Shown here: positions 30,201 to 42,200 of the stretch, piece after piece
Numbering within the stretch: the stretch's first letter is position 1
How the letters are laid out: every line of letters starts with the position of its first letter
Assembly: GCF_000204015.1 (NCBI RefSeq)
Contig: NZ_GL883080.1
Location: forward strand, 1 to 64,000
Direction of reading: 5' to 3'
Source of the DNA: Asticcacaulis biprosthecium C19
GTDB lineage: Bacteria > Pseudomonadota > Alphaproteobacteria > Caulobacterales > Caulobacteraceae
DNA: 64,000 bases
The notes under the pieces: generated by a model
Databases searched by the model: none
Told to the model about the DNA's origin: nothing
What the model saw: only the letters and a program-made list of their open reading frames with translations
Program-made: the position numbers and the translations under genes

Positions 30201-32990
30201 CCGCGCGACCAGTACACGATCGTCTCCGACGAGGCCGGCGGCTACATCATTGTCGACAACTTCCCGGAGAACGGGGACGAAGGCACCGACCATTTCTCGG
30301 GCGTCGAGTACCTGCAGTTCGCCGACCAGTTGATTGATGTAACGGCGTCGAACTTCGGCATCATTATCGACGGCAGCGCGATCGCCGACGACAAGACCGG
30401 CACCTCGGGCAATGACTTCCTGCGCGGCTTCGGTGGCCAGGATAGCCTGACCGGTCTCGACGGCAACGACACCCTGATCGGTGACGATGATGGCGACTCC
30501 CTGACGGGCGGCGCGGGCAGCGATGTGCTCAATGGCGGCTCGGGAATCGACACCCTGATCGGCGGCAGCGGCGACGACACCTATGTCATCGACGACAATA
30601 GCGACCTGATCACGGAAGCCGGCAGCGCCGGCACCGACCTGGTCCTGTCCGACGCGGCCGACTACGTGCTGGCGGTGAACGTCGAGAACCTGAACCTGCA
30701 AGGCCCCGGCCATATCAATGGCACCGGCAACGCCCTGGCCAACATCATCACTGGCAACAGCGGCAATAACGTCCTGACCGGCGGTGCGGGTGACGACACG
30801 ATCACCGGTGGGCTGGGTAACGACACCGTGGCCTTCAGCGGCGCCCGCAGCGCCTATGACGTCACGGTCTCGGGCGGGGTCTATACCGTCCATGGTCCGG
30901 ATGGCACCGAAACGGTCAGCGGCGTCGAATATATCCGCTTCGCCGACGGTACCTTCGAGATCTCTGCTGTCTTGCAAGTGGCACCGGTTGCGGCCGACCA
31001 AGCCATCGGCGGCGGCATCGAAGACGAGGCTATGGCGGGCACCGTCACGGCCACCGATGGTGACGGTGATACCTTGACGTACGCCATCGTTGCCGGTCCG
31101 GCACACGGCACGGTCACCGCCTTCGATCCTGCGACAGGCGCCTTCACCTACACGCCGGACGCTGGCTACTACGGTACCGACAGCTTCACCTTCCGCGCCA
31201 ATGATGGCTTCGAAGACGGCAATATCGCTACGGTCAGCTTGACCCTGAACCACCTGATTGCGGGCACCAGCGGAAACGACAGCCTGGCTGGTTCCGGTCT
31301 GGATGAAGTGTTGCGCGGGCTGGGCGGGCACGACAGCCTGGACGGTGGTGCAGGTATCGACACCCTGATCGGTGGAGACGGCAACGACACCTATGTCATC
31401 GCGGATAGCGATACGGTCGTGGAAGCCGCAGACGCGGGCAGCGATACGGTCGAAGCCTCGATCACTTACAACCTGGGCACCAATGTCGAAAACCTGACCC
31501 TGACCGGTTCGGCCAATATCAATGGCACAGGCAACGCCGGCGACAACGTCGTCACCGGCAACACTGGCGTCAACGTCCTGACGGGCGGCCTGGGCAACGA
31601 TACCTTCTGGGTCCAGAACGCGACGGACACTGTCGTCGAAGCCAATGGCGAAGGCAATGACCTGATCGTCGCCTCTGTCAGCTACAGCCTAGTTGGCCGC
31701 TATGCTGAACGCCTGAGCCTGACAGGTTCGGACGATTTGACCGCCACCGGCAACGGCCAGTTCAACGCCCTGAACGGCAACGCCGGTCATAACCTGGTCG
31801 ATGGTGGCGCCGGCAACGACACCATGGCCGGCGGAGCGGGCAACGACACCTTCGTGGTCAACACGACGGGCGACGTCGTCAATGAAAACGCCGACGAAGG
31901 TACGGATACCGTGCGGTCTTCGGTGACCTTCACCCTGGGCGCCAACCTCGAAAACCTTGTCCTGACGGGCCTGGCCGCTGTTAGCGGCACGGGCAACGGG
32001 CTGAACAACAGCCTGACCGGTAATATCGCGGTCAATATCCTGACGGGCGGCGCCGGTGACGACACCTATTACATCCAGACCGTCGGCGACACCGTCGTCG
32101 AAGTCTCGGGTGAAGGCAACGACCTGGTGGTCTCATCGGTCAGCTACGACTTGAACGGACGCCATGTCGAGACCCTGACCCTGACAGGCTCGGCGAACAT
32201 CGACGGCACGGGCAACTCGCTGGCCAACATGCTGAACGGCAATGCCGGCAACAACCTGTTGGATGGCGGCGCCGGCTACGATACCTTCGCCGGCGGCGAC
32301 GGCAACGACACCTACATCGTCAACCTGTCGTCTGAAATCGTAACCGAAGGGCTGAACCAGGGCACCGACACAGTCCTGTCGTCGGCGACCTTTACCTTGG
32401 GCGATCACCTCGAAAACCTGACCCTGACGGGCACTGCCAATATCCGGGCGACCGGCAATGGGCTGAATAACGTCCTGACCGGCAATGACGGGATCAACAT
32501 CCTGACCGGCGGCCTGGGTAACGACAGCTACTATGTCCAGAACAGCACGGACGACGTCGTCGAAAACAACAGCGAAGGCAGCGACTTGATCCTGTCTAGC
32601 GTCAGCTACAACCTCACAGGCCGCTTTGTCGAAACCCTGCAATTGACGGGGGCCGGCAATATCGACGCCACCGGCAACAACCAGGTCAATACCCTGATCG
32701 GCAACGGCGGCAACAATACGCTGAACGGCAAGGGTGGGGCGGACATCCTGACTGGCGGTCTGGGCGCGGACATCTTCCTGTTCGAAGCCGGCAGCCGCGC
32801 AGATACGGTGACCGACTTCAGCGGCAGCGATGGCGACAGTGTCAACATCAACGCCTACACTCACGGTATCGCCAATACTGGCCTGGTGACCCAGGTCGGC
32901 CTGGATACGGTCATCACCCTGGGTGGCGGCAATGTCATCACCTTGCAAGGTGTCAACACAGCCGACGTTCTCGGACATATCGTCTGGTAG
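18249..32990 (+). CDS. giant RTX calcium-binding repeat protein 1, 4913 aa, probable type I secreted surface protein
   Basis: Order of parts: short RTX block; three HCBP-like modules (codons near 18490-18740, 19020-19260 and 19490-19720, each with an LIIHYG-type strand); about 3900 residues of GGxGxDxLx nonapeptides, which fold as Ca-binding parallel beta-rolls. Thirteen modules of about 55 residues (DxAxYSGNRxDYTI...TVTDNR...DTLTGVExLxF-D-) recur within this stretch. Then come an Ig/cadherin-like domain (about residues 4240-4335), three A/B pairs of 80-residue ENLTLTG repeats, and a terminal domain ending GHIVW that resembles type I secretion targets. There is no Sec signal and Cys is absent or nearly so. 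The ATG at 18249 is chosen by alignment with paralogue 2. Such proteins are adhesins, S-layer or matrix proteins outside the cell. No secretion genes lie nearby. Confidence 0.9.
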   Translation: MVNYIGTENDDTFSGAGGEDSAHGNDGNDTLSGGENRDYLHGDGGNDSLVGGEWGDYLYGGTGNDTLVGGVGVDVLHGGEGDDRFVFTFGDSTDWDYIRVSEGSVGDNDVIEILGDVSIDDVTFELAQGYTPGFGYGYVNLIIRYGGEGDDENVIVLENQFNDDVWGTTGSPQIQSLIIGGQTYSLTGGLALTGHDWSDNMQGTSGDDTMSGLLGYDTLRGRDGDDQIDGGGDYDNLYGGDGNDTLTGGGDSDDLFGEAGSDRYVFAAGDGHDRVHLSDGGGADTEVVEITGDVDYSDISFQRAYNYDNSLGYGYYDLIIHYGETDSIQLIGQFRNRVTDTTDYNTVTTLIVGGISYGLNLADWHFRGSEAYDDLQGFDGNDTIEGFDGGGSLLGHDGNDSLTGGLDGDNMLGGAGNDTYVITGGQDTIGGDEAGDADVVTFAVAVALPSIWAERTFEYDAVLGYVNSGLILHYGNDGDSVYFVGHFLNEMSGTTDYAQKSELIINATPFSLLGGLNFLGTSYHDDLLGTQSGDILSAGEGNDTLTGGLGDDTLTGGLGNDSLAGGDGTDVARFDGLESDYAVSEETIEGVVYTYVADNRDNAPGGIDTLTGIETLQFYTPDPADGPVAIIGTNGSDTLTGGAFNDTVYGYDGNDDVSGLAGNDSLSAGSGDDSLDGGAGNDVLNGGSGLDVLNGGDGDDVITDEEGASAVDAGGGNDYVTASGSISGGAGDDSLYSANYGTAGDTIDGGEGNDTVDASENNSDSANLLTGGLGDDYLTGADYDDDISGGDGNDALYAGNGADTLTGGEGNDYISTSDGDDVINTGLGDDTVYSSGRSNLTTGDGNDYINGNGAVDAGAGDDTIYGYNGSDAAGDSVSGGDGNDYIQATSYNTDSANTIDGGAGDDSIQGGNKADIITAGSGDDTIYGGDGNDAIDGGLGLDSISMNGNYDDFAVIYDDVTDSYTITDTREWSDAGTDTITGVEIISFYDRAITGEGKVFVGTSDADNLNGTGANDTITALEGNDYLYGNGGADSVDAGAGDDTFYGSSGDDTVLGGDGADNIDAGHGNNSISGGADNDYIYLQNGNDTAEGGSGDDYVYGGRGNNSMSGGDGNDSLYGAGALDGGEGNDYLDNYGWSSSSTLGATLTGGAGNDSLYGNENNTDSANVMSGGDGDDYISGANADGDNVIEAGSGDDTIYSGDGNDTIDAGLGFDSVIIQSYMEYFTLDRDDVTGVVTITDNRSGMNGATDVITNAEVIQFYDGEAVFDGEVIDGTADSEQLVGTIADDTITAFDGNDTVYAGGGEDSVDAGEGEDYVSGGGSHDTVTGGGGNDQVYGELGDDSISGGTGADTLYGEDGDDTLSGGDDADFIDAGYGDGNSVTGDAGNDTLYGAGTLDGGDGDDHVQTNYYYWGGYTAVGSHLIGGDGNDTLVGHSGNSGEGGVSSAITTLPNTLEGGEGNDSITGGSHEDIITGGAGDDTMVTDTGNDTVDGGAGNDIAVISGNRADFTLERVGDTVTLVDLRNAYEGETKIITGVETLRFDDQDVTNEIETINGTEDGETIAGTAAGEIILALGGNDSVTADQGDDSVEGGGGNDTVYAGNGADTIDGGADNDLLYGESGNDSLSGGMGNDTVEDYSGVNTMSGGAGSDSLTGAGTLDGGDDNDTLSAYYAGQAVTLLGGAGADLIYSSGASDSVDGGTGDDTVHVYGGNDTVVGGDGRDTLVIAAYRSEFSVSYDEGTGVITLTDLRVGSPWGTKTLTGIEILSFYDDIVSTPLNTGSPVTGTAVSETLAGTSGDDTLSGLEGADTITAGIGNDSADGGDGADIIYGSYGEDSLSGAEGNDTLYGETGQDELSGGTGNDYLAGGNGNDTADGGDGQDQLYGEAGDDSTSGGDGNDYVNDTTGDNTLAGGSGSDTLVGSGSLSGGEGDDQVTVAGEGYGDAGNDSVDGGAGAESLYGGAGDDKLRGMAGADLLDGGDGNDILLGDSAQDGNDTIAGGSGYDVAIYSGNASDYTISTVGGVTTVTDNRPGAPEGSDELTGVELLMFDDGEYELIAPAAGVVVIGTGADDVIPGPVPFNALDLTGSDTIDAGSGGDQVEAGSGHDVVLGRLANDVLNGEYGNDTLIGGSGDDTLLGATGNDVLYGSDGAAGGYSDDADGNTDGHPDFDRDSLDGGAGNDTLIGGNGEDRLTDWAGNNLLQGGDDGDVLIGNGTLEGGAGGDQITGTGSLKGEAGADTIAAYAGATAEGGEGGDYLYGAGGFDGAQTLLGGAGSDTIAANWGDDSAAGGEGDDQITGYYGNDTLSGDAGNDTLSDNSGSNSLSGGAGNDLVSGGDDNDTLSGGVDDDTLTGGLGNDVIDGGDGTDVTGLSGNRALYSVIRDGAGGYYAVNNRGTDGSDHLTAVEIVRFADSDLVVSAGNTGTIITGSGDVTLTGSAYDDSIMGGATAEDIAAGAGQDIVSAGSGADTVIGGDGFDVLDGGADNDSVSGDAGEDTILGGDGNDVVDGGGDADTLNGGDGDDTVSGGAGNDTISGGAGTDLLDGGLGNDTINGNGNLSGGDGNDSLSGTGQLFGDAGNDTVVASSGTADGGEGHDAVYVNGGTGRGGEGHDTLYGQSSDDYLDGGLGEDQLYGSSGADTLIGGQNNDTLSGGGGNDVIYGGSGSDRAYFSGYIAGYVIDNVAGHITITGGAYVITYDVDGDGFVTGEIVVNGPDGSDTLFGVEALVFSDVELAVQPYSNVGLVLNGTSGDDIIFGDIGNDTVTGNGGHDRLIGDQGDDSLSGNDGNDVLYGDGGNDSLNGGAGQDHIYAGEGADSVTAGDGNDTVDGDHGGDTIAGGLGDDSLIGGTGNDTVAGEGGNDTISGDAGTNQLAGGEGADYITNSGDGTATGDAGNDYLWGNGALSGGTDNDIIYAWNLGQGDGGHDALYVVHGGTGEGGEGNDTLAGWDPYYADGVQTLDGGAGDDVIAGNHGDDSLSGGTGNDTVNGGTGDDSVDGGEDNDLLVGAGGNDSLAGGLGSDTAAYDGDRVYYSVIQDGVGGYFTVANRSGEGEDALDGVETAAFADVNLALNSGTAGEIHTGDADGNSLAGGGLDDSLVGLGGDDTVSGGNGNDIVRGGDGNDSVLAGSGYDVVYGDAGDDHVDAGTGEDQVRGGDGNDTVLGGDDNDTVYGDGGTDSLSGGDGADALYGNGTISGGTGNDLIHGSGTLSGDDGADTIELTGAAQVFGGDGNDTISEIWPYFADQSVSGEAGDDVLNSGYGNDTLSGGIGNDTQGGGENDDSLAGDDGDDLLDGGNGYDRVEGGDGNDTIHGGGGDDRMFGNAGNDAFYAEGGNDKIYGGGGVDVAHFSGNRNDYTIVEDGGVIIVTDNRGGTPEGQDTLYGVYTLVFADGDYQGVPNYGYTYTGSTGNDTISDHSSDDVTSDRPGSNDASSGDDTIWAGAGNDSISGLAGGDEIHGEDGNDTVEGGTEPDLVYGEAGDDLLNGGDEDDRLDGGDDNDVLNGGGGEDYLLGGDGHDNLSGGDQDDLLDGGAGNDTVNGNAGADTVLGGEGADLVVDSQGDNLLSGGGGNDIVSGTGDLRGDDGDDVLTGSGTGSLDGGDGNDTVSGSGTLGGGAGDDVINGSSAADSINGGDGDDTVNIAGSRAGYALVADEGDYLLIRLSDGVTDTITGVEHLIFGDGEAALTGGDVVDGTTASEALTGSANDDLITGGEGGDTILGLGGNDVIISGDGDDSLSGGISGNDRIEAGDGNDTVDGLSGDDIVLAGAGDDLVLGYDGNDTLSAGFGNDTLEGAQGADSIDGADGNDIIEGGDDADAITAGLGNDHVWGDAGSDVIDAGGGSDTIEAGSGDDTVSGGAGDDTLTGDDGNDTLSDTSGTNWLDGGSGNDALNGTGTVDGGTGNDNITVTGVGSGGDDNDTLSGSGTLSGDAGDDLISAGSGNDTLSGGLGNDTVSAGSGNDDVTGGDGGDVLTGSFGNDTLSGGDGTDTAVYAGPRDQYTIVSDEAGGYIIVDNFPENGDEGTDHFSGVEYLQFADQLIDVTASNFGIIIDGSAIADDKTGTSGNDFLRGFGGQDSLTGLDGNDTLIGDDDGDSLTGGAGSDVLNGGSGIDTLIGGSGDDTYVIDDNSDLITEAGSAGTDLVLSDAADYVLAVNVENLNLQGPGHINGTGNALANIITGNSGNNVLTGGAGDDTITGGLGNDTVAFSGARSAYDVTVSGGVYTVHGPDGTETVSGVEYIRFADGTFEISAVLQVAPVAADQAIGGGIEDEAMAGTVTATDGDGDTLTYAIVAGPAHGTVTAFDPATGAFTYTPDAGYYGTDSFTFRANDGFEDGNIATVSLTLNHLIAGTSGNDSLAGSGLDEVLRGLGGHDSLDGGAGIDTLIGGDGNDTYVIADSDTVVEAADAGSDTVEASITYNLGTNVENLTLTGSANINGTGNAGDNVVTGNTGVNVLTGGLGNDTFWVQNATDTVVEANGEGNDLIVASVSYSLVGRYAERLSLTGSDDLTATGNGQFNALNGNAGHNLVDGGAGNDTMAGGAGNDTFVVNTTGDVVNENADEGTDTVRSSVTFTLGANLENLVLTGLAAVSGTGNGLNNSLTGNIAVNILTGGAGDDTYYIQTVGDTVVEVSGEGNDLVVSSVSYDLNGRHVETLTLTGSANIDGTGNSLANMLNGNAGNNLLDGGAGYDTFAGGDGNDTYIVNLSSEIVTEGLNQGTDTVLSSATFTLGDHLENLTLTGTANIRATGNGLNNVLTGNDGINILTGGLGNDSYYVQNSTDDVVENNSEGSDLILSSVSYNLTGRFVETLQLTGAGNIDATGNNQVNTLIGNGGNNTLNGKGGADILTGGLGADIFLFEAGSRADTVTDFSGSDGDSVNINAYTHGIANTGLVTQVGLDTVITLGGGNVITLQGVNTADVLGHIVW
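24708..24755 (+). repeat. thrombospondin-type-3-like Asp/Asn loop inside giant protein 1
   Basis: These 16 codons read [16 protein letters not shown], a DxDxNxDGxxDxDxD calcium loop unlike the surrounding RTX nonapeptides. The corresponding 48 bases in giant gene 2 (39645-39692) differ at one position only. Confidence 0.6.
31360..32800 (+). repeat. six 80-residue tail repeats (three A/B dyads) of giant protein 1
   Basis: Six units of about 240 bp each encode ENLTLTG...GTGN...NxLTGN...GGxGNDTYxV...DTVxE. They alternate between a form with SVTFTLGxxLEN and a form with SVSYxLxGRxVE, so the true period is a dyad of about 160 residues repeated three times. The same order occurs in giant gene 2. 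Confidence 0.75.
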
Positions 32991-33017
32991 TTTGGCGAGC
33001 GTAAGATTCTGCACGGA

Positions 33018-33051
33018 ATGCCCGGCTGCCAAAGGTAGCCGGGCATTTTTT
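33018..33051 (+). terminator. rho-independent terminator of giant gene 1
   Basis: A perfect 10-bp stem ATGCCCGGCT / AGCCGGGCAT with a 9-base loop is followed by six T, starting 27 bases after the stop codon. It separates the two giant genes into independent transcripts. Confidence 0.9.
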
Positions 33052-33082
33052 CATTCAATTCCGGCTGCATCCAGTGGCCGTT

Positions 33083-33266
33083 CCCCTGTTCAGGGGATGC
33101 GGGATCGATTGGGTTACAGCATTTGTAAATATTAAGCGTTTGTTAAAATGCCTAAATAGCGCTGGTATTTCGTCTTGAAAAATAGGGTCCGATCACGGGC
33201 CTGTCGACGGGTGGGCTTTTGTGCGCGCAGATCCTTGCCCGGCGGTGCTTTGCAACGGGAATGGAC
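33083..33266 (+). promoter_or_regulatory. control region of second giant RTX gene, paralogous to that of the first
   Basis: The palindrome CCCCTGTTCAGGGG recurs at 33083-33096, the TTACA...TGTAA repeat at 33114-33128 and the CtrA-type TTAA-N7-TTAA at 33132-33146. The 24 bases from TTACAG through TTAAGC are identical in both copies, while the sequence between palindrome and box is not. The leader keeps GGTATT-CGTCTT and a conserved block just before the start, ending CGGGAATGGAC and the ATG. Confidence 0.65.
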
Positions 33267-36200
33267 ATGGTCGATTACAACGGGACTTCGGGCAACGACA
33301 ACTTCGGGGGAACGGTCGAAGACGATACCATTCGCGGCAATACCGGTGACGATATACTGGGCGGGGGCGCCGGCAATGACGTCTTCGTCTTCGAAGAAGG
33401 TGATGGCAACGACCTGATCGACGTCCAAAACTTCGCCGCGGCCGATATCGATACCATCGTGATCGAAGGCGCCCTGACCATCGACGACGTCTGGATGGAA
33501 CGCGTCCAGTCCTATAATCCCTATTATGGCTATGGCTATTTCGACCTCGTTATCCACTATGGCAGCCAGGGCGATACCATCACCCTGCGCGGCCAATTCA
33601 ACAATCAGCTCATCGGCGTCACCACCTATAACGCTGTCCAGACCCTGACGATCGGCGGTCAAACCGTCAGCCTCATCTCCGACCTGGAACTGTTCGGCGG
33701 CAACATTGGTGCGCTTGTGCAAGGCACTGACGGCAATGACACCCTATGGGGCGAGGATGGCGCCGACCCGATCTATGGCTATGGCGGTCATGACCTGATC
33801 GACGCCGGCACTGGCAATGACGTGATCTACGCCGGAACGGGCAACGATACCGTCACCGGTGGCACAGGCGACGACCAGATTTACGCGTCGACGGGTAGTG
33901 ATCGCCTGGTCTTTCGTGTCGGCGATGGCAGCGACACGATTTATGTCAGCGATGCCGACGTCACCGATGCCGACGTGATCGAAATCCTCGGCAATCTGAC
34001 CCTGACCAATGTCTGGTTTCAGCGCACCCAATCCTACCATCCCAGCTATGGCTACGGCTATTACGACCTGGTCATCCATTATGGCGACCAGGGTGACTCC
34101 ATTACCCTGGTCGGCCAGTATTATAACCAGTTGTTCGGCGTTGCGACTTACAACGAAATTCGTACGCTGATCGTTGGCGGCGTCGAGTACGACATCGTCA
34201 GCCATCTGGACCTGCGCGGAACAGCGGCGGGCGAAACGATCCAGGGTAATGGCGGCAACGACACCCTGGTGGGTCTTGACGGCAATGACGGCCTGTACGG
34301 CTATGTCGGCAACGACAGTATCGACGGCGGCGGCGGCAATGACGCGCTGTCCGGTCATCAGGGCGCCGACACCCTGATCGGTGGTGCCGGCGACGACCAG
34401 ATCTATGGCGGCACGGGTGACGATCGTTACGTCTTTACCGTGGGCGATGGCGACGACACGATCAATGTCCAGGACTATGGCGCCGGCGACCAGGACGTTA
34501 TCGAGATTACCGGAGACATCACGATCGATGACGTCTGGTTCCAGCGCGTTCAATCCTACAACCCGTATTTCGGCTATATCTGGCAGGACCTGATCATCCA
34601 TTTCGGCGACAGCGGCGACTCGATCTATCTCAGCGGTCAGTTCCAACGCCATTATTTCGGATCGACGGCTTACAACGAAATCACCACCTTGGTGCTCAAT
34701 GGGGTGGCCTATGATCTGGTCGATCACCTCAATCTGCGCGGCACCGACGGCGGCGAGTACGTTCTGGGCAATGACGGCAACGACACCCTGACAGCGCTCG
34801 ACGGCAACGACTATGTCTACGGATATGAGGGTAACGATATTGCCGACGGCGGCGGCGGCATCGATACGGTGTATGGCGCCGCCGGTGCCGATACCATCAC
34901 CGGCGGGACCGGCAACGACCAGCTCTATGGCGGCGCGGGCAATGACAGCTTTGTGTTCGCTGAAGGCGCCGGCAATGACACCCTCTTGGTTCAGGATTAC
35001 GCCGCCGGTGACGAGGATGTTATCGTTATCGAAGGCGATCTGACGATTGACGACGTCTGGTTCGAGCGCGCACAGTCCTACAACCCGTATTTCGGCTATA
35101 TCTGGCAGGACCTGATCATCCATTACGGTGATGCCGGCGACACCATCTATTTGAGCGGCCAGTTCCAACGCCACTATTTCGGCAACACCAACTACAATGA
35201 GATTGCGACCCTGGTCGTGGGCGGTATCGCCTACAACATCGTCAATCACCTGAATTTGCGCGGCACCGAAGCCAGCGAGTCCGTTCTGGGCAACAGTGGC
35301 AACGACACGTTGACTGGCTTTGGTGGCAATGACTATCTGTATGGCTATACCGGCAACGATATCGAAGATGCCGGCGCCGGTAACGACACGGTTTATGGCG
35401 CCGAAGACGTCGACACGCTGATCGGCGGTACGGGCAACGATCAGCTGTACACAGGTTCAGGCAACGACATTGTCCGCTTCTCTGAAGGCGACGGCAACGA
35501 CACGATCTTCGTGCAGAATTCGGCAGCCGCCGATTCCGACACGATCGAACTTCTGGGCGACCTGACGATCAATGACGTCTGGTTCGAACGCACCGCGTCC
35601 TATAATCCCTGGTACGGCAATGTCTGGCAGGACCTGGTCCTGCACTATGGCGAGGGTACGGATTCCATCCTTCTCGCAGAGCAGTTCCGCAACGATATTC
35701 ACGGTAATACCGCCTACAACTGGATCGATACGCTGATCGTGGGCGGTGTGACCTATAGCCTCAGAGATGGCCTGAGTTTTCGTGGGACGGCGGGCGCCGA
35801 CCCTGTCGTGGCTTCTAACGGCGACGACCGGATATCCGGCCTGGAAGGCAATGACACCATCTATGCCTACGAAGGTGACGACACCATTACTGGCGGCCTC
35901 GGCAACGACCTGATCTACGGCTATGGCGGCATCGACGTCGCCTTGTATGACGGCCAGGCCAGCGACTACACCGTCACCGTCAACGGCGACACAACAACCG
36001 TCACCGACAATCGCGATGGCAGCCCTAACGGCACAGACACCTTGCAAGGCGTCGAACTGATCGAGTTTGCTGAGCAGGATGCCGCCACCGGACCGGTGAC
36101 ACGCATCGGCACGGCCGGCAACGACACCCTGACCGGCGGTGATTTCGGTGACTCGATCTACGGCTATGATGGCGATGATGTCGTCACCGCCGGTGGTGGC

Positions 36201-39200
36201 CGCGATGTTGTCTACGGCGGTGCCGGTGCCGACAGCCTGGATCTGGGCGCGGGCGACGATACCGTCGATGGTGGTGCCGGCAATGATACTGTCCTGGGCG
36301 GCGACGGCCATGACAGCCTTTCCGACACCTCCGGCGTCAATCTGATCGAGGGCGGTGCCGGCAATGACACGATCGTTTCCGGCGGAACGGTGAATGCCGG
36401 CGACGGGCTTGACTCGGTCACCGGGACGGCCGCCACCACTGACAGCCTCAGCGGCGGCGCCGGCAACGACACCCTGCGCGGCGGTAGCGGCGACACGATG
36501 AATGGCGACGACGGTGACGACCTGGTCGACGCGACGGCCCAGGCCGGCGGCACGGCGGGCTCGCTGAGCGGCGGCACCGGCAACGACACTCTGCTGGCCA
36601 GTGGCGGCAACAGCGACGGCAGTGTGAACACCGTCGACGGCGGCGCCGGGGCGGACTCGATCACCGGCGGCGCCTATGGCGACTCCCTGATCGGTGGTGA
36701 CGAAGATGACGTGATCCGCGGCGACGGTGGCAACGACGCCGTCAACGGCGGTGCGGGCCTGGACACCATACTGATCAATGGCAACCGTGCCGACTTTACT
36801 CTGGTCCGCGACAGCGAGACCGGTGTCATCACCCTGACCGACAACCGTAACGGCGCGCCGCAAGGCATCGACACGATCACTGGCGCCGAAGTCCTGCGTT
36901 TCAACGATCTGGACGTCACCTATGAAGGCCGCAGCCTGACGGGCACGGAACTGGTCGACACGCTCACGGGATCGGCGGCCAATGATACCATCACTGCCCT
37001 CGGCGGCAACGATGTCATCAATGGCAATGGCGGGGCGGATTCGGTCGATGCCGGGGCCGGGGACGACTCGGTCACCACCAGCTACCAGAACGATTCCGTC
37101 CTCGGCGGCGACGGCAACGACACTATTGCCGCCAGCACCGGTGACAATAACGTGGACGGTGGCAGCGGCAATGACAGCCTGACGGCCGGCAGCGGCGCCG
37201 ATACCTTCGACGGCGGCGACGGTGCCGATTACATCCACGTCGGCTCTGGTCTGAATCAGGTGACGGGCGGCCTCGGCAACGATACCATTTACGCGACCGG
37301 TTCGGTCTCGGGCGGTGATGGCGCCGACCATATCAACGCCGATCAGGCGGTGACGTTCGGCGCGACCCTGTCCGGTGGCGCGGGAAATGACACCCTGTTC
37401 GCCACCCAGAACAACACCGGCACGATCAATGTCCTCGATGGTGGCGATGACCACGACTATATCGAGGGTGGCAACTACGCCGACAGCCTGATTGGTGGCT
37501 CCGGCAATGACAGCCTGTGGGGTTATGGCGGAGCTGACACCATCGCAGGTGACGACGGGGCCGACTACATCCACGCGGGCGCCGGTCTGAACCTGATCAG
37601 CGGCGGGATCGGCAATGACACCATCTACGCCACAGGGACGGCCGACGGCGGTGACGGCAATGACTTTATGAATGCCGACCAGGCCGTCGCCTATGGCGCG
37701 ACCCTGACCGGCGGGGCGGGTGACGACAGCCTGACCGGCACCCAGAATAACACCACCTCGGACAATTCGGTTGACGGTGGTCTCGGCAACGACACGGTTC
37801 GCGGTGGCAATAACCGCGACAGCCTGTTCGGCGGCAGCGGCAATGATACCCTCTATGGTTTCGGTGGCGACGACACGATCGATGGCGGCAGCGGCATCGA
37901 CATCGTCTATATCAGCGGCAATCGCTCAAGCTTCACCATCACCGAGACCGAAGACGGTGACGTGATCGTTGCCGGCAGCACCACGACGGACTATCTCACC
38001 GGCATCGAAGTGATCCGCTTCAACGACCAGGACGTCTCCTACCAGGGCCTGACCCTGAACGGCGGCGTTAACGGCGAAACCCTGACCGGCTCGGCCGCTG
38101 GCGATACCATCAACGGCGCCGGTGGCGGCGACCGTCTGGAAGGCGAGGGCGGTCGCGACAGCCTGAGCGGCGACGCCGGTAATGACAGCCTCTACGGCGG
38201 TGCGGGCGGCGACAGCCTGGCCGGCGGCGACGAGAATGACCTGCTGCTTGGCGAAAGCGGCAATGACAGCCTGTCCGGCGGCGCCGGCGATGATGAGATT
38301 GGCGCCGAAGCCGGCGATGACCAGGTGGACGGCGGCACCGGCCGCGACACCGTATTGGTCGATGGCAATGCTTCGGACTTCACGATAAGCGTCGATACCT
38401 TGAGCGGTGCGGTCACCCTGACCGACAACCGCGATGGCTCGCCCGTTGGCAGCGACACCCTGACCGGGGTCGAACTGATCCGTTTCAACGATGAATTTGT
38501 CGCCCTGGCCGGCAATACCGGTGTGGTCGTGCCCGGCGATGGCGTGTCCAATGTGCTGAGCGGCGGCCTCGGCAATGACAGCCTGTATGGCTACGAAGGT
38601 GGCGACCAGATTTCGGCGGGCGTCGGCAACGACCTGATCGAAGGCGGCGACGGCGCCGACCTGGTCTATGGCGGCGACGGCAACGATACGGGGCTGGGCG
38701 GCGAAGGCAATGACCAGCTTCTCGGCGATCGTGGCCAGGACAGCCTGGACGGCGGCACCGGCCAGGACCTCCTGTGGGGCGGGGTGGCATCGGATACACT
38801 GACCGGCGGCGAAGGCCACGACACACTCTACGGCGAAACCGGGAATGACTCCCTGGTCGGCGGCGAGGGCAACGACTACCTCAACGACAGCTCGGGCAGC
38901 AACACCTTTGCCGGCGGCGGTGGCAACGACACCCTGTACGGCAACGGCACCTTGTCGGGTGGTGACGGCGACGACCAGGTCACGGTCTACGGCACGGGCT
39001 ATGGCGATGCCGGCAATGACAGTGTCGACGGCGTCAGCGGCGACCAGAGTCTCTACGGCGGCGCCGGCGACGACAAGCTGCGTGGCATGGCCGGCGCGGA
39101 CCTTCTCGACGGCGGTGACGGCAACGACATCCTGCAGGGCGACAGCGCCCAGGACGGCGACGATACCATCGCCGGCGGCAGCGGCTATGATGTCGCCATC

Positions 39201-42200
39201 TATTCCGGCACGGCATCCGACTACACCATCTCGACCGTCGCAGGTGTGACCACGGTCACTGATAACCGCCCCGGCGCCCCAGAAGGCACCGACGTCCTGA
39301 CCGGTGTCGAGTTGCTGATGTTTGACGATGGCGAGTACGAACTGATCGCACCCGCGACGGGTATCGTCGTCACAGGCACGGGTGCCGATGACGTCATTCC
39401 AGGCCCGGCACCGTTCCACGATCTGGACCTGACCGGCAACGATACGGTTGATGCCGGTTCCGGCGGCGACCGCGTCGAAGCCGGCGGCGGCCACGACGTC
39501 GTCCTGGGTCGTCTGGCCAATGACGTTCTCGAAGGCGGCTACGGCGCCGACACCCTGATCGGCGGTTCCGGTGACGACACCCTTCTGGGCGATACCGGCC
39601 ACGATGTCCTGTATGGCAGCGACGGCGCGGCCGGTGGCTACAGCGATGATGCCGACGGCAATACCGACGGCCATCCCGATTTCGACCGCGACAGCCTGGA
39701 CGGCGGGCAGGGCAATGACACCCTGATCGGCGGCAATGGCGAAGACCGCCTGAGCGACTGGGTGGGCAACAACCTGCTCCAGGGTGGCGATGACGGCGAC
39801 ACCCTGCTGGGCAACGGTACGCTGGAAGGCGGCGCCGGGGGTGACAACATCACCGGTTACGGCAGCCTGAAGGGCGAGGCCGGGGCCGACACGATCAACG
39901 CCTATACCGGCGCCACCGCGGAAGGCGGTGAGGGCGGCGACTATCTGTCCGGCGCGGCGCCGGGCGGAGTCGATGGCAGCCAGACCCTGCTGGGCGGCGC
40001 AGGCAACGATACCATCGCCGCCAACTGGGGCGACGACAGCGCGGCGGGCGGCGACGGCGATGACGTCATGACCGGTTACTACGGCCAAGACACCCTGCAA
40101 GGTGACGCCGGCAACGACTCGATCAGCGACAACAGCGGCAATAACAGCCTGTCGGGTGGCGATGGCAATGACCAACTCACCGGCGGCGACAGCGACGATA
40201 CGCTGAGCGGCAATGGCGACGACGATACCCTGACCGGGGCTCTGGGCAATGATTCTCTGGACGGCGGCGCTGGCCAGGATGTGGCCATGCTTTCGGGCAA
40301 TCGCGCCGTGTACAGCGTCATCCAGGATGGTGCTGGCGGCTATCATGTCGTCAACAACCGCGGTTCGGACGGTAGCGACCGGATATCCTCGATCGAAACC
40401 GTTCGCTTTGCCGATGCTGACCTTGTGGTTAGCAGCGCCAATACCGGCGCGATCCTGACCGGCGACAATACGCCGTCGACCCTGACCGGCAGTGCCTTCG
40501 ATGACAGCCTCACCGGCGGTACGGCGGCCGACGTGATCGTGGCCGCGGCCGGCAACGACATCGTCAGCGGCGGCGAAGGTGGCGACAGCCTGGACGGCGG
40601 CGCGGGCTTCGATGTTCTGGACGGCGGCGCCGACCATGACAGCATCGTGGGCGGCACAGGCGAAGATTCTGTCCTCGGCGGCGATGGCAATGACGTCCTG
40701 GATGGCGGCGACGATGCCGATACCGTCTCGGGCGGAGCCGGAGATGACACGGCCAGCGGTGGTGCCGGCCATGACGTCGTCAGCGGCGGCGCCGGCACGG
40801 ATGCGCTGGATGGCGGCCTCGGCAACGATACCGTCACCGGCAATGGCACCCTGTCGGGCGCCGATGGCAATGACAGCGTCGACGGTTCCGGCCAGGTTTC
40901 CGGTGATGCCGGCAACGACACGGTCGCGGGTTCCGGTGGTGTGGCCGATGGCGGCGAGGGCGACGACCAGGTCCGCAGCTATGGCGGCACCGGCCGTGGT
41001 GGCGACGGTAACGACACCCTGCTGGGCTATGCGGCTCACTCGGGCCAGTCAGCCGACGAATATCTCGACGGCGGCATCGGCCAGGACGCCCTGTACGGCT
41101 ACGGTGGCAGCGACACCCTGATCGGCGGCCAGAACGACGACACACTGTCGGGCGGTTCCGGCAACGACATCCTGTACGGCGGTTCGGGCGCCGACCGTGC
41201 CTATTTTGCCGGCAATCTGGGCAGCTACACGGTCACCACAGACGGGGACAACCATGTCTCGATCGCTGGCCAGGGCTACGCCATCAGCTATACGGTCGAC
41301 GAAGACGGCTTTGTCGTTGGCGCAGCGGTGGTCACCGGCTACGATGGCACAGATGTGCTGTATGGCGTCGAAGCCCTGGTGTTCGGCGACACCGAACTGG
41401 CTCTGTTGCCCTACAGCAATGTCGGGCTTGAGCTGAACGGAACCTCCGGCGACGACATCATCATCGGTGATATCGGCAACGACACCATGGCCGGCAACGG
41501 CGGCCATGACCGTCTGACCGGCGACCAGGGCGACGACTCCCTGTCGGGCAATGACGGTAACGACGTCCTTTATGGTGACGGCGGCAATGACAACCTGGCC
41601 GGCGGCGAAGGCCAGGATCACCTTTATGCCGGCGAAGGCAATGATGCCGCCGGTGGCGGTGACGGCAACGACACGATCGATGGCAGCCACGGCGGCGATA
41701 CGCTCGGTGGCGGCCTGGGTGATGACAGCCTTCTGGGCGGAACCGGCGAGGACATCGTTCTGGGTGAAGACGGCAATGACACCCTCTCCGGCGGTGATGG
41801 CGCCAACCTGCTGTCCGGCGGCGAAGGTGCCGACTCCATCACCAATAGCGGTACCGGTCTGGCGTCCGGCAATGCTGGCGATGACTGGCTGTGGGGCAAT
41901 GGTCAGTTGCTCGGCGATGCCGGCAACGACACCCTCTACGCCTGGAGCGAAGCTTTCGGTGATTCCGAGGCGGACGTCCTTTACATCGTGGGCGGCGGCA
42001 CTGGCGATGGCGGCAGCGGCAACGACACCCTGGCAGGCTGGGATCCGTACAGCTCGGACGGCGCGCAAACCCTTGACGGTTCGACCGGCGACGACGTCGT
42101 TTCCGGCAATCACAGCGACGACAGCCTTCTGGGCGGCACCGGCAATGACACGGTGTCCGGCGGTACGGGTAACGACACCATCGACGGCGGCGACGACAAC

